A stretch of DNA of 64,000 nt from Eucalyptus grandis (taxonomy: Eukaryota > Streptophyta > Magnoliopsida > Myrtales > Myrtaceae): assembly GCF_016545825.1 (NCBI RefSeq), contig NC_052622.1:10421001-10485000 (forward strand). The letters run 5' to 3'. The notes below the pieces were generated by a model. The model was not told the origin of the DNA. It did no database searches and saw only the letters and a list, made by a program, of their open reading frames with translations. Shown here piece after piece: positions 23,766 through 36,440 of this stretch. The first letter of the stretch is position 1; the number at the start of each line of letters is the position of its first letter. Made by a program: the position numbers and the translations under genes.

Positions 23766-24499
23766 GGAAAAAGTGTCAAGGAAGTTTTAAAACCTTTTGC
23801 ATTTATGTCAATTTAGTCATAAACATTTTATTGGTGTCAATTTAATCTTAAACCTTTTTATTTTATACTAATTCAATCATTTCTAGCTAATTTTGGTTGG
23901 ATTTTACTAGCTGAGCATTGGTCGACTGACATGGCATGATCGCCGGACCTCGGTGACCAGCTAGAGGCGTCAACCTCGCCGGCCTCTGGTGAGCCTCGTT
24001 GACCACTGGCGAGGCTTGAGTCCTCGCCAGAGACTGCGAGGGTTGCCTTGCGTTAGGCAATGAGGCTTGCCCTTGCTAGATCTAGCAAGGGTAAAGCCTC
24101 AACCAGCCTCAAGGTCGCCCATGATCGCCAAGGCTTGACCGCTGCCAAATCCGACAAGGGCGAGCATTGCTAGTGGCCGACGAGGCTCACTAGAGACCAG
24201 TGAGGTTGAGGTCAACCTTGCGGGCCGTCGCCTCTAGTCGATCGCCAAGGTTCGGTGACTAGCCAGAGGAAGGATGAAAAGAAAGAAAGAAAATATTAAA
24301 ATATTATTTAAAATTTTCCACATCAGCATCGATTGTGCCGCGTTAGTCAACTGGTGTCTAGTCAGCAAAATCCAACTAAAATTAGTTGAAAAAGACTGAA
24401 TTGGCACAAAGTAAAAATGATTAGGACTAAATTGATACCAATAAAATGTTTATGACTAAATTGACACAAAATGTTTAGTACTTCTTTGACATTTTTTCC
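23766..24499. mobile_element. MITE/Pack-type element with a captured GC-rich core
   Basis: Terminal inverted repeats of over 80 bp, beginning GGAAAAAGTGTCAAGG on the left and GGAAAAAATGTCAAAG on the right complement, both continuing with TCAATTTAGTCATAAACATT. The core (about 23935-24265) is GC-rich with repeated GGCGAGGC/GCCTCG wording, unlike the ends, and may be captured gene DNA; no protein could be read. The empty site is at about 10970-10995. The flanks are A-rich, so the target duplication cannot be read. Confidence 0.7.
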
Positions 24500-25592
24500 A
24501 AAAAACATTCAGCGAGCTCACTAATTAATAGTGCAAGATTTCGATACAATAAGATCGTGAGGTTTATGCAAAGAAAGGTTATCAATGAAATCCTTCACTA
24601 GTAAACAACTTGATTTATCGACAGAAAAATCTTTTAGCAGTTGACAAGTCAAAAGAAATTGATAAATAATCGATGGTCATAAATAGGAAGCTTACAGATT
24701 TTACTAAATGCTGGAGCGAATATCAATTATGAAAAATATAGGGATTTGCTGATGTAGATTAACAAAAACACATGATTGCCGAGCGGTCATGTCTATAGTC
24801 TCAGTGCGCGTATCTTTCTGTGCTGCGCGAGGCGAATTCTCCAGCAAGAGGAGGCACGATGCAACTTCCACCCTCCTTTCCCCGTAGGGTCACTCATCGA
24901 AGTCCTTTCCAGCTTCGCAACTATTGAACTCCCTTTCGGCGTAAGGTTCACCATAAGATGCATGTAATTTCACTCATGGAAGTCCTTTTCATCTTATCAT
25001 TATTCAACTCTTTCTTTTGGCGTAGGGTCACTCGCCATCATTATTAACGTACTCTCCACCAAAGTTGACTAATCCAATTCCTTTTGAGCTTATCATTTAT
25101 TAATTATCAGGTGAAGGCCATCTTCACATGTCATGTCATCTGTCAAAGAATACTAAATAATTATCCCCTCCAACATTCTTTCGGCCATTTAATATTTATA
25201 ATGCCCGGCCGCAATAAATATTTTCTATTGCTATTTTAGTCTTAAAGATTCCAAAAAAGCATATTAATAAATAAATGGTGTGAACATTTACATTTAAATC
25301 AATGAAATGCAAATACACCTGTACTATTCAATTATTTGACCCTACGAGTTTGTTCATGGCCATTGTCCAACTAGGTTCAGTCTTAATGCTTTCCTTGTTG
25401 CTTTCTTTTTCTTTTTTTTTCTTTTTTTTTAATCTCATCTATACAAATACGTTGAAAGGAATATGTTAGAAATATAACCCACAAAAAAATGGCTCATCAA
25501 GTTAATATATGGATATTGGTTGATCCAACATAACCTTTAATTAAGTTATACTTACGTTGTTACTGCTTTCACGGCCACAGTCGAACCCTAAA
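24500..25592. repeat. Duplicated block with an orphan TNL 5'-flank module
   Basis: Counterpart of 10961-11960 (see landmarks there); the TNL-flank module lies at 24830-25060. From about 25340 it also matches the TNL-B flank near 18700-18960. No gene is supported; the 63-codon ORF at 24776-24967 is module sequence. Confidence 0.6.
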
Positions 25593-27262
25593 ACCATGAT
25601 TTGTGGTGCAAATGAACATTGGTGCAGACTTATGCATTAGTGTCCATCAAGATTCATCTTGGCACGTCGCGCACTTGCACAAGAAACCATAGTGTACGAG
25701 CAGTGCTTATCTCCCTTCAAAGGGTAAGTCCTCGTCTATGCATACATCCCATCATTATCCACCAACTCAGGTGTTTATGAAAAGGAATAGGTTCAACATA
25801 GCATAGCATATACATAGATGATGTTATGTTGAAGAGGGCATGACTTCAACAGTCTGAAGTTTTACAAGCGTGAGCGAATCTCATAACTGATTATCCAGCC
25901 CAGAACATGCAAGTTATAAATAACAAGCAAAATTGTGTGAATCTCTACATCTGTATCTACGAGCTACAAAAGCAGTTGTTCTTCAAGAATAATTGATAGG
26001 GATGCATCGGGTCAATCATATTGAAGGGCCATCTCAGTAAATATAAAATAGTGTCAACTTGAAGTTCAAAAGATTCAAAATTTCAAACCATTTCAATGAT
26101 AAAAAAAAAAATTGTGAAGAATGCTAGATATGCAAAGACTATTTTAAAGAAATTAGTATGCCAAACTCCGATGGGGCGCTTTTACATTGCCCATTATGCA
26201 GTTTGCCACAGCTTTCGAAGCCATTTCTAAAATTAGCCTTTACATCTCGAGCGTTGCTAAAAGTTAATGACTGTCACCATCACGAGCAAAATGTGCACAG
26301 GGTTACTTGTACCTCCTCTCTTTTGAAAGTTTTGTCGTTAGGATGGCGGGAGTGGTTCATGCAGCTCTGCGAGGGGAAAAATGACATGCCTAAAGTATGA
26401 TTTTAATTATTAGCAATAACATTTGGCATAATTAACTAAACATTACAAATGGCAGATCCAATGAAAAGGGAATTGCTGAGTATATGTGAGGACAATGCAG
26501 AATAAAAACAAAAAATTTACTCCCCATTATGATAAGCTTACGTCAGGACACAAAACAAAGCAGGACTGCTTGCAACGTTGTCAAACTGGGAAAACCTACT
26601 AATTCATATTCATATTCTAAAGTTGCTTCTCAAGTAACTTATCCTATCCTGTCAGCTAAAATGTGGTCAGCAACTATGGGGTGTTACGTTTTTGTACAGT
26701 ATTTTATAATTGTATGCTTTTTCTAGTCCCACAGCATGCATGTCAAGGATAGGATGCCAACCCATCAATTAATAAGAAGATCAAATGCTGAAGAGTTAGA
26801 TGTGATCTAGCTCAGGCCTTGTCACATGTACCTAATTGAGTACACAACCATTAATGGCATGATTAGAACAGCAATTGGATTTAGTATGATAAGGGATTTT
26901 TCAAGCTAGAAACACAACCATGTTTGCTGATTAATCAAGTCCATCCAGTTAAAGTTTTGCATACCCTCACAACAAATGGCATACCCATCACCAAGGGCAT
27001 CCAAACATGGTTGAGATACTTTCTTGGCTCCTTCTTGCCAATAGAGACGATCGCAAATGCATAAACTTCCAAATTCTGTAACAGATGTCAAGTACAGAAA
27101 TGTGCATCATATATACCTTCTCAGGAGGTGGTAGATCAATGATATTTGATATACAAAAAGTAATCTTCCAAAGGAGATGCTACAACCAGATCACTGTGAC
27201 ATACCAAAACCGAAAAGATCTTAAATGCCCAAAGCAGATTATCAATGATAAGGCATTCATAC
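25593..27262 (-). pseudogene. ATXR2-like SET gene, 3' part of copy 3
   Basis: The terminal exon remnant (25647 to about 25745) reads IDEDLPFEGR, an in-frame stop, then ALLVHYGFLCKCATCQDES and stop. The post-SET CKCxxC is intact, but the upstream acceptor present in copy 2 is lost. About 26941-27039 encodes a well-kept KKVSQPCLDALGDGYAICCEG, matching the ATXR2 segment just before the NHSC motif. The segment matches 18960-21480 throughout. The rest of the gene lies right of the 27263-33140 insertion, at 33141-36440, so one gene copy has been split about 6 kb apart. Confidence 0.82.
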
Positions 27263-29222
27263 TGTGACATCCCAGATTTTCAACTCCGTTTTCCACCAAA
27301 TAAATCGGGCATTTCATTGACGTGTCTATAGAGTTGTTCTCAGAGCTGATCACTCTTGAGATAACTAGGTTAGCTGGGGAAAACAATAAGGATTTTTAGG
27401 CAAATAGACTTGAGAATTCGACCGGGAGATCGACTTCCGGACCATGTCTATCTTTAGAGGCCACTGCGGCACAATATAAAATCAATTAGAGATCAGAGAT
27501 AGGTCGATTCGACTGAGATGTGTGGCTAATCGTGGGTGACACCACTAAATTAGAAAATTCTCGTCGACCGGCACTAGACTGATTTTCTTATTGTTTTGGT
27601 ACCCTGTGTCCGTATTTGAATCATCGAGTTTTTCACGACAATCTAGAGTCGTCAATGAGTCGAGTGGGTTCATTGTGGCTCGAAGAAAATCGACCACTGG
27701 TCATTTGCACTAAAAATGCTTGAAAGTTATCCAGTAGCCTAGGTCAAGCTAAAAACGCGTCGAATGAAAATTAACCATGAATTCGGATCTGATTTCAGAA
27801 ATTGAAAGTCCTGTCATGTCACAATAAATTCTAGGAACGTCGAATCAGTCTCAGAAATTTTTTAAGAGATTCCGAGATTTTTACGGAAAATCGGTTCGGA
27901 CGCTGCGGAAAATCAACGGAAATTTGGATTGGCCAAATTAAAGGAAATTTCAACTTTCAAACCGAGCCTTTGAGTGTTGGGGACTGGCAGAAAATGGTAC
28001 GGGATTTTCCTTCAACAAAATCGGGCCTCAATTTGGGAAATTGAGTGAGGAATTGAAACTAAATTAAGTGAATTTCGGAATTATGCTTGGACAGCATCTT
28101 TTTGGCTTCATTTTGGAGTAGTTTGTAGAATCTACTTGTTGGAAAGTAATAGAAGACCAAGTAGCTAAACTTGAAGGCTTTATTGGACAATCTCATGATG
28201 AGCCAAGATATTTTTGTAGACTTTTGGGCACTTCATCCTCATCCATTCCTTCTTTCCCTCCATCTTCGATTCCTCATGCTTCTTGTCAGGCTTTCATTTC
28301 TTTTTCTTTCTGCCCTGATCCCCTTTTCAATTATTCCTCACGTCTTCTGCCCATGAAGACCGAAGCCCACACCCCCAAATTTAATTTCCCTTGCATCCCT
28401 CTCTCCACTGCCACTCGTCCGAAGAAGATAGCACCGTGAGTCCAATCTTCAACGGGAGCGCAATTTGTTGACCTTTGCTGCCAGCGAAACCATCCACTCC
28501 ACCAACCTGCAGCTTCTTGGACGCCAACACCTGCCCGTGTATCTTCATCAATTTCTTCAACGCCGCACGTCGATTCCCACTGCCCAAAGGAATCCACCGA
28601 CAGCCCAACATAAGCTGCTCCATCTCTCCATGTGCCCAAGGACGCGGCTGCTTCTTCGTGTCATCGTTGGAACGGCGCGAAGCCAAACTCCGGTGAATCT
28701 TCAACGTTGCTGCCTCGATCTGCTTAGCTTGCCGTCTCCATCTTGCCGTGCGATTTGTACGAAGCGAGCTCATGAATTCCCGACAGTCCTCGGCCCAACG
28801 ATTGTCAATGGCCCAGCTTCTTCAATCGACGCCGCACGAATCCACCGAGTTCTACCGTCCACCTCCAGTCACGCTGGTCAACGACGCCACTAATGGAAGC
28901 CCTCATTTGACCGAAGAAATTCCGGCGTGCAGCCCATCATTTTGCGTTGAAGGCAGGCCCACGTCCACGAAGCCAGCGAATTGAGTGCCACTTGAAGCCC
29001 AACAGTTTCTTCTTGGCTCGGGCCCAACAGCCCACTCCTAATTTCAGTCCAACAAGTTTTGGCCCAAGAACAGCCCAGAAATTCCAGTCCACGAGCCAAC
29101 AAGTTCAGCCCGGTTCAGTTGCATTTCGGCCCAAGCTCAGTCAACCCATTTTAATTTGAAGCCCAGTTCAGTTTAGTTTCAAGCCCAGCATCATTTGTAT
29201 TTCAGCGAGGCCCAGCAAGTTT
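27263..29222 (+). mobile_element. Left arm of inverted composite (gypsy-type LTR-like)
   Basis: Begins TGTGACATCCCAGATTTTC and matches, in inverted orientation, 33024 leftward for at least 900 bp (shared: AAATCGGGCATTTCATTGACG, TCGAGTGGGTTCATTGTG, AAAAACGCGTCGAATG). Beyond about 28150 both arms turn GC-rich and end in repeated GGCCCA wording. The ORFs at 28331-29159 are in this arm and are not conserved on the other. The left junction follows GGCATTCATAC, whose unoccupied version is at 21469-21479. TG start and length suggest a gypsy-type LTR. Confidence 0.55.
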
Positions 29223-30882
29223 TGTCACGCCCCGATCTTCGGAGACGCGCCCATCCTTCTACTTGGTCGATCTTAAAGTGCGATATCCCAAGACTAAGTA
29301 TCGTCGACCCTTTTTTTTTATTACGCATGTGAAAGCGATTATGAATCCCCTTACAATAAAACAATGTGATAGAAAAACATGCCATATTTTTAAGTATTTA
29401 AATTCACAACTACACTTTTATTAATAACACAACTCATAATATATTTACGATACTATTTACAGCAAACAAGTCTCACACCTATCTATACTAAGACAAGGTT
29501 CACAAAAGGGATGGGATCTCAATCCACATCCGAGTTATACTCGAGATCCTTCAGGTTCCTCTTCCTCAGCTTCTCCTCAGGGTCTTGAAATGGTTATTCA
29601 ATAACAAATGAGACCACATCTCAACAAATTCTACCCCCTAAGACTCGATTAGTAAACCAATACACCTTAGGCTGCCTAAGCACATCACGAGTCAGAGGAC
29701 TTACCTTGGTCTCAGCTCCTTTATGCAAGTTAGTATATATATCAAATATACATCATCACATCACCTCATCCAATCAGATCGAATCATCGATCAATCGACC
29801 TAGTCGATTACATGTCATCCATATTATCTCTTAATCAACCCCTTCCATACTTTCCATAAGTCTAATCAACATCCAAAACTACTCACCCTATGTGATATAT
29901 AGCTAGTATGTTATCTTATCTCCAGACGACATATAGAGTCATCAAGTTGTCAAATCATACCGTACTGTCTCAAGATGATCTGTAGGATTATCGAGCCAGT
30001 ATATCATACCGTACTGTCTCAAGATAATCTATAGAGTCACCGAGCCGGTATATCATACCGTCCTGTCTCAAGATGACATATAAAGTCATTGAGCCGGTAT
30101 ACACACAATTTATCATACCGTACTATCTCCAGATACTCCGTAAAGTCATTGAGCCAGTAGATCATACAATTTATCATACCGTACTGTTACCGTACTATCT
30201 CAAGATGCTCCGTAGAGTCATTGAGTCGGTAGATCATACCATCCTGTCTCAAGATGCTCCATGGAGTCATCGAGCCGGTATACATGCCATTCCAAGTAAA
30301 CAATCAAATAACTAATTTTATCATTTCCGATAAAATGACGTGTGTATGTACACGATCGACCCTAGCCAAAATATAATAATTTGCTTTTTAAAAATCCCAC
30401 CATTTTCTGTAGTCCACTAAAACATTTTTGGTATCGTTAACTGATGTCCGGTTAATTTCTAATTAATTTTCCAAGATTATTTCAATTAGGGAATAAATCC
30501 TAAATTCCCAAATAAATCATTTCCGCACAAAATAAAGCTTAATTAAATAAACAGAATGCACCACGACAATCATCATAAAATTCCGATCACCAGCCATCCT
30601 AGTTGAATTTTCGGAAAATAAATAAATAAATGAATAATTTCGAATAAATAAATAAATAAATATTAAAAATCCAATTTAGGCCCGTATTGCCTGATTGGAC
30701 GCCAGAATGGATCGGGAAAAATCCCGAGATACATTCAATAAATATTAGAAGCTCTCTACTTGCTAATGACTAAGTCTAACCACTTAACATGCATCATTAA
30801 GTCATTAATTTAATTGTTCTAGACTAATCTAACCACCTAATTGCATTTAATTAAATCTAACCAACCCCTAAGCATAATTAGC
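29223..30882 (+). mobile_element. Second LTR-like sequence nested in the composite
   Basis: Starts TGTCACGCCCCGATC, a beginning common to plant gypsy-type LTRs, and is unrelated to the arms at its start. It contains the minisatellite at 29927-30290 and AT-rich DNA with AAATAAATAAAT runs. Its right end is uncertain; a block at 30883-31100 (AGTATTAGTGAGTAAAACTC) recurs inverted at 33025-33140. Confidence 0.45.
29927..30290. repeat. Minisatellite, about 50-bp units
   Basis: About seven imperfect units built on CATACCGTACTGTCTCAAGA followed by a variable stretch and TAGAGTCA.(C/T)GAGCCGGTA. The 80-codon ORF at 30073-30315 is a translation of this array, not a gene. Confidence 0.8.
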
Positions 30883-33024
30883 AAACTAAGAAAGTATTAG
30901 TGAGTAAAACTCACTCTCGTCCAAGCGGGGACCAAATCACCGCGACGGCAACACGGCAGCGGCCGAAATCCAAATTTTCGGTGGCGTCGGTTGATACTCG
31001 ACGGCCGGGCCTATAAGCTTTGCAAGCCCACCGCAAAAGATGGGCTTGGACCGAACTTGGGCCTGAGCTTGGGCTCACTTGCTTCGCGGGCTTGGGCTTC
31101 AAGATTGGGCTACTGAATTGGGCCTCAAATTACTGGGCTGCAACTTGAATTAAACCATCTTGGGCGGAACTGCTGAAGACTTGGGCCAAACGAATAAGCA
31201 GTAAAGGCTCCTGTTGGGCCACAAAAATTTGCTGGATCTGTGGGCTTTGTTGGGCCCAAAGGCTGAGGATGGACCGCAAGTGAGGAAACAGGTGGGCGAC
31301 TTCACGCGGGGAGACTTCGCTGGCCGAACTGCTGCTCGTGAAGTTAAAATGGCTGAGCTGGCGTCTGCACGAGGGAGAGAGAAGCTGACCGGTGTGGCTA
31401 TGGACGAATGGCAGGGGACGTGACTTCGATGGTGGAGCAGAACCGAGGAGATGGACGGCAGAGAGAGAGAGATGGGCTGAGTCAACGTTTGAAGCTTGTT
31501 GGGGAGAGATCCACCGAAGTTGACCGCTGCATGGCGCCGATTGTGGCTTCGCTGGTGGAGGTGTGGACGAAGGCAGCTACTTCGGTGGTTTCAAGCTTCG
31601 CTGACAGCTGCTCGTTTGTTTCGGTGACTGGATTTCGTGGGCGGTGAAAGCTTGAACAACAAACCAAGCTTGCTGGAGGAAGATTTGACCGAGCAACTGA
31701 AGCTGGTGGAGAAGTCGAACTGCAGACTGTGGTGAGGGCGAGCTGATGGAGGTGGGCTCAAGCTTGTTGGGCCGCTGAAATACCGAACTAGCTTGCTGCG
31801 ACAGAGACGTGAAGCTCGCCGGATTTCTGTTTGCTTCAGTTGACGGTGATGCTGCTCCGCTTGGTGGATCGTTGGACGTGGCCGACAAACTCGCTGGATG
31901 AGCAGCTTCGTGGAAAGGAATTTGTGGGCTGAGGGCGTGAGAAAAAAATACACAGAGAGAGGGAGAGAGTTTTGAGGCGGCAAGATGGGGATTCGGTGGA
32001 GAGAGCTCGTGCGAGGAAGATGGGGCGGAGGAGGCGTGCACGGCAAGCTTGGAACAATGAGGCCTAAAGTCAACAAAGCCAACCCATTTCATAGAATGCA
32101 TTGTCCCCAAAAGCATCCATGTTTATCCCTTAGTCCTTTACTTCTTTTTAGACAAATAAATCCACCAAATAATCCCATTTTGAGCCAAGAATATTCAGCC
32201 CTCCCACAACTCCGAATTTTATATTTTAGTCTTCAATCTCTTCAACAAATCCCCACATTCAAAGTCCAATTTTGGTGTAGAAAAAGTCCACATAATTTCT
32301 GCAAGTCCCCTTCGCCATATAGCTCGGTTTGCAAGATGAAAATCTCTTCAATTCGGCAAATCCGAATTTCCGTTAATTTCCGCGATGTCCGAAACGGATT
32401 TTCGTAAAAATCCCGGAATATCTGAAAAATCTTCTGAGACTGAGTCAACGTTCTTAAAATAGCTCGTGACACCACAGAACTTTCAATTTTTGAAATCGGG
32501 TTCGAATTCACGGCTAATTTCCATTCGACGCGTTTTTAGCGTGACCTAAACTATCGAGTAACTGTCAGAAATTTTCAATGCAAATGACTCGTGGTCGATT
32601 TTCTTCGAGTCACAATGAACCCACTCGACTCAATGATGACTCTTGATTGTCATGAAAATCTCGAGGATTCAAATATGGATACAGGGTACCAAAACGATAG
32701 TAAAATCAGTCTAATGCCAGTCGACGAAAATTTTCCAATTTAGTGGTGTCACCCACAATTGGCCGCATATCTCAGTCGAACCGACCTATCTCTGATCTCA
32801 AATTGACTTATATCTGTGCCATAATGATTTCGATAGATGAGCACAGTCGAGAAGCCGATTCTTGGTCAAAATATTAAGTCTATTTGCCTTAAAATTCTTA
32901 ATGGTTTCCCCAGATATTCTAGTTATCTCTAGAATGATCAGTTCTGAGAACAGCCTTATAGACGCGTCAATGAAATGCCCGATTTATTCAATTAAAAACA
33001 TGACTGAAAATCTGGGATGTCACA
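30883..33024 (-). mobile_element. Right arm of inverted composite
   Basis: The minus strand starts TGTGACATCCCAGATTTTC at 33024 and is roughly 85% like the left arm by eye over 900 bp. It continues through GC-rich DNA (31150-32080) with overlapping ORFs on both strands (up to 179 codons) that have no motif and no counterpart in the left arm. The flank right of 33024 (AGTTT) does not match the left flank (CATAC), so the pair is not one simple insertion. Confidence 0.55.
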
Positions 33025-33140
33025 AGTTTAGCCCATCTTGAGCCCGTGAAGCAAGTCGGCCCAAGTTCGGCCGCCGTCGCGGTTTTCGATCTTCGCATCG
33101 CCAAGTGAGTTTTGCTCACTAATACCTTCTTAGTTTACAA

Positions 33141-36100
33141 TACTCCTGGACTTCCAAAAGATGCTTGAGGATGGTGGTGATCTTACACAGATCAAAACAA
33201 CCCAAAAACCAAATAAGGCATCACTTAGGATGATCAAAAGGTTGAAATTATTATCTTAAACAAGCAAAGAGAAATTCACCAAGAGGCACCCAAGGGGGTG
33301 CCAATCCATTCACAAAAGGATGTTGGGGGTTGTTGGCCCTGAGTCCATTTCACCTTGCCACATAACAAATACTATTAGCAACTAAGCATGGAAAGGTAAA
33401 GAAGATAAACTAAAGAGTGGAATGCAACCAACAATATAATGAGCAAGCATCACCAAAGAACACCATTTGAGAAGCAGATTCTTAAGAAGCAGAATGATAA
33501 TCTATTTAGTTTCCAAGATTCAATTACCTAATTACAAACCAGCACAAGACTTTCAAATCTGTGATCAGTCACAAAAAGGAGGTTCACATTGATAAGTTAA
33601 CTATCATTTTTTATGTTGTCACAGAAAACTTAAGTATTTTATCAAGTCCAAATCTTTTCTTTCCAATATCAAATCTCCAAGCAGTCACTAAATGGAGGTT
33701 CGCATTCATAATTTAACTATCACACAACGAACAACTAAAAGCAAGGTTGGCTAAAATACCTAATACAATCCTCTTAAGATGCAAATCTAGAAGAAGTTAT
33801 CTTACCTTAAAGGTAAGCTCTTTAATTTCCATCCTATATACAGCTTCCTCAGAAGGATCAACATCCTCTGGCAATGCTATGCATTCCCACCACCTAAATG
33901 CAATTATTGGTCACAAGTATGCTCATGCTTGACAAATAAATCTTGAATCGGTCAAACATGACAGAAAAATTACCTTCTCTTGTGACCAACTGATATTGGC
34001 TTCCATGCTTCTAAATTTAAGGGCATATGAAAGTTGTCCTAACATGAGCCGTGTCCTTCATATAACTACCGAGAAAAATTGCTTTTGACTTCCTTTACCT
34101 TAATAAAGAGTATGCAATTGCCTGCAAAATGACAACCAATGTATCAGCTATCCACATCGGCTTTATCAAACCTGTCCAGTAGAGATCAGCGGATGACAAT
34201 TGAGGTACATCTACAACCTAGTTGTAAAGCAACGGCATAAAATTTGCTTTGTGCATGGTAAGCTGACTACCAACTGAGAACTTAACAGTTTAAGTACATT
34301 ATAATATTCTATGATCCACTTGTTCTGTGATAATAAAGCATGACAATATAATAATTTAAGCATACAACAACAACCACCTAGCATTTTCTCACCAGGTGAG
34401 TCACCTAGATAGACATACGAGTTGACCATGCCGAACTAAATTAGGCCAATGTAACAAAAAGTATATCTCCCCTTAGCACAACAGTCTTAGAACAAGATCT
34501 AAGATAAAGCATAACCTAGGAAATTCAATGCCTTAATTAGTTGCCTACATTTCTCAACTAGGAAGGCAATTTGACAAGATGGAATGTAATGAATCCTTAA
34601 CGTCAATAGTCAATATCATTGTTTTGCTAGTTCGTATAGTTCAACCATGATTATCCACCCAATTCTTCCTTTACCAATCCCTAACAGATATAACAAGTAA
34701 ATGAGTGACGCTACTTCATAAGATGAAAGCAGAGTCAATGTTGAAAATGTGCCCACCCTTAAGATATGAGTAAGTGTGAAGGCAAAAACCACAGCAAAAC
34801 CTTTTTTTGGCTAGAAGAACAAATTCATTTTGCATCACAAGATAAAATTACAAGAAATAGGGTTGGGAAATGACACATAGGAAGAGGAATAAGAAACATG
34901 GAAAATATTTATAGAAGATACGAACTTTGGCTGCCAGAATGAATATATAATTTGTTTCTGCAGTGAAAAGAAACAATGAAAAAGAAGGATCAATAGAAAT
35001 AGACAACAAATTAAAAAAAAAAAAAATGGAACCAATCGACAATACAAATTAAGAGCTTTACCGTTAGCAAGAATTGGAGAAGAGCCTTCGTGGAAAACGC
35101 TTCTGACTTCTCTCCAGTGCACAGTAAAGAATGAAATGAATTCCATTCCAGTCAGCATCTGCACACACTTTGTTAAAGGGGATTGCTAAGATTACTAATT
35201 GAACTATTCCACAAAGTAGCCCCAAAAAACAAAATACTTACGGCAAGCTTTATACACATCAGAACTCAGTAGTTGAATTCAATTTCCAGATTTGCAATTC
35301 GACACTTTTGGTGCCAGGAAAAAGCAAAAGCACCTTCTCCTGTATTTATCTCTTGGAAAGTAGCCTCTTTGAGCATAGATTATCAAAGTGATATAGCTAG
35401 TATAAGCACCTAGAGGGGGTGAATAGGTGCACAAACAAATTCTCGAGATACAGAAGCAACTCTAGGCAATCGATAGAAAAGAAAATACGATCAAAGTAAA
35501 GTAAAGGATAGGGAAGAGAGAAATGAACACAAGATTTATAGTGGTTCGGCTTATTCCAAGCCTACGTCCACTCTTCCGCACTGATAGCCCACCGGCTGGA
35601 TTTCACTATGAACAAAAGAGAAATTACAGCACAGCCTTTCCCTGATTCTACAGTGTAGATGTTCTACCGCACTTCCTCAAGGTTTCTCACGAGTATAGAC
35701 TCTCTTTTGTTTACACGATTTTGCTCAACAAATGAATTGACTAGGAACAAGGAGCTTCAGACTTTGGAATTCTTCTATCGTGCACCTTCTCGAACTTATA
35801 TACTTCTTCATGCCATCATACCCGTTGGCACTTACCAAAGAAATTCCTCCAATCTACCCGTTGGAGGAATCAATTAGAAAGATCATTCGAGCTATTAAAG
35901 GAACATGTCGATAGCCCATCAATCATGTTCGCCCATACAATCAGGATCTCAGTTTCCATAAGTAGAACCTTCCAAGTATACTTTGCAAATCATCGGATCC
36001 TTAATCTTCAAATCAATTATGATCAAATAAAGGATTCCGTTATGTCATATCCAGCCAAGAGATCTTCTCCAATCGATAAGGCCACATCCTTAATGAAACA

Positions 36101-36440
36101 TCCAGTTCTGGATAGCCTTTCTTCAACGGATTAGAAACTGCCAATGAGGATAGACTTTGAGTCTTGAGTCTAGCTGTCCGGAGGTCTTCAGACTTTAAAT
36201 AGCAGAGTCTGCAAGCCTTCAGACTAGACTGATGGAAACGTTTTGTCAACTTCAAAACACTTCAAGAGGATTTCTCCAACACAAAGTACCATCCAAATCA
36301 AAAAGGCAATGTAAACATCAAGAAGGTTCATTCCATACTCATGCTTTTGGTCCTCTTCATACTATTACAAGTTTACAATCCGCTTCCAAGCAGGAAAATA
36401 GTGAGAGACCGGAATCTCAGGGGAAAAAAAAAGCATCATA
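33141..36440 (-). pseudogene. ATXR2-like SET gene, middle exons of copy 3
   Basis: Exons by splice site and phase, right to left: 35062-35172 (ADADWN then a 4-bp insertion), 34926-34957 (ETNYIFILAAK), 33974-34121 (ending LEAWKPISVGHKR), 33806-33893 (29 codons, WWECIALPEDVDPSEEAVYR then MEIKELTFK). These match ATXR2 across the MYND-like and insert region of the split SET domain. The acceptor of the first exon is mutated (TTTAA for TTTAG), it carries the insertion, and exons upstream of about 36440 are missing. A solo LTR sits at 35389-36281. The exon at 33806-33893 is flawless. With 25593-27262 it forms one disrupted gene. Confidence 0.85.
35389..36281 (-). repeat. Solo Sirevirus-type LTR (893 bp), TSD CAAAG
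   Basis: The minus strand runs from TGTTGGAGAAATCC (at 36281) to GCTATATCA (at 35389), the same family as 995-1915. Exact CAAAG duplications lie at 35384-35388 and 36282-36286. The paralogous site at about 51885-51900 reads AACAAAGTACCATC without the LTR. No internal region: a solo LTR left by recombination. The short ORFs at 35659-36255 are LTR sequence. Confidence 0.93.

Noticed and set aside
28331..29159. Overlapping ORFs of 70-142 codons
   Set aside because: They are in the LTR-like left arm, with no conserved frame in the right arm and no motif.
29927..30290. Regular repeats suggesting a CRISPR array
   Set aside because: Units are about 50 bp, variable, without uniform spacers, in a plant LTR-like element: a minisatellite.
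31577..32116. 179-codon Ser/Pro-rich minus-strand ORF and its overlapping partner
   Set aside because: Low complexity, overlapped by equally long ORFs in other frames, inside a repeated element.
27263..33024. A single large TIR transposon
   Set aside because: The outer flanks do not match (CATAC versus AGTTT) and the arms look like LTRs, so two insertions or an inversion fit better.
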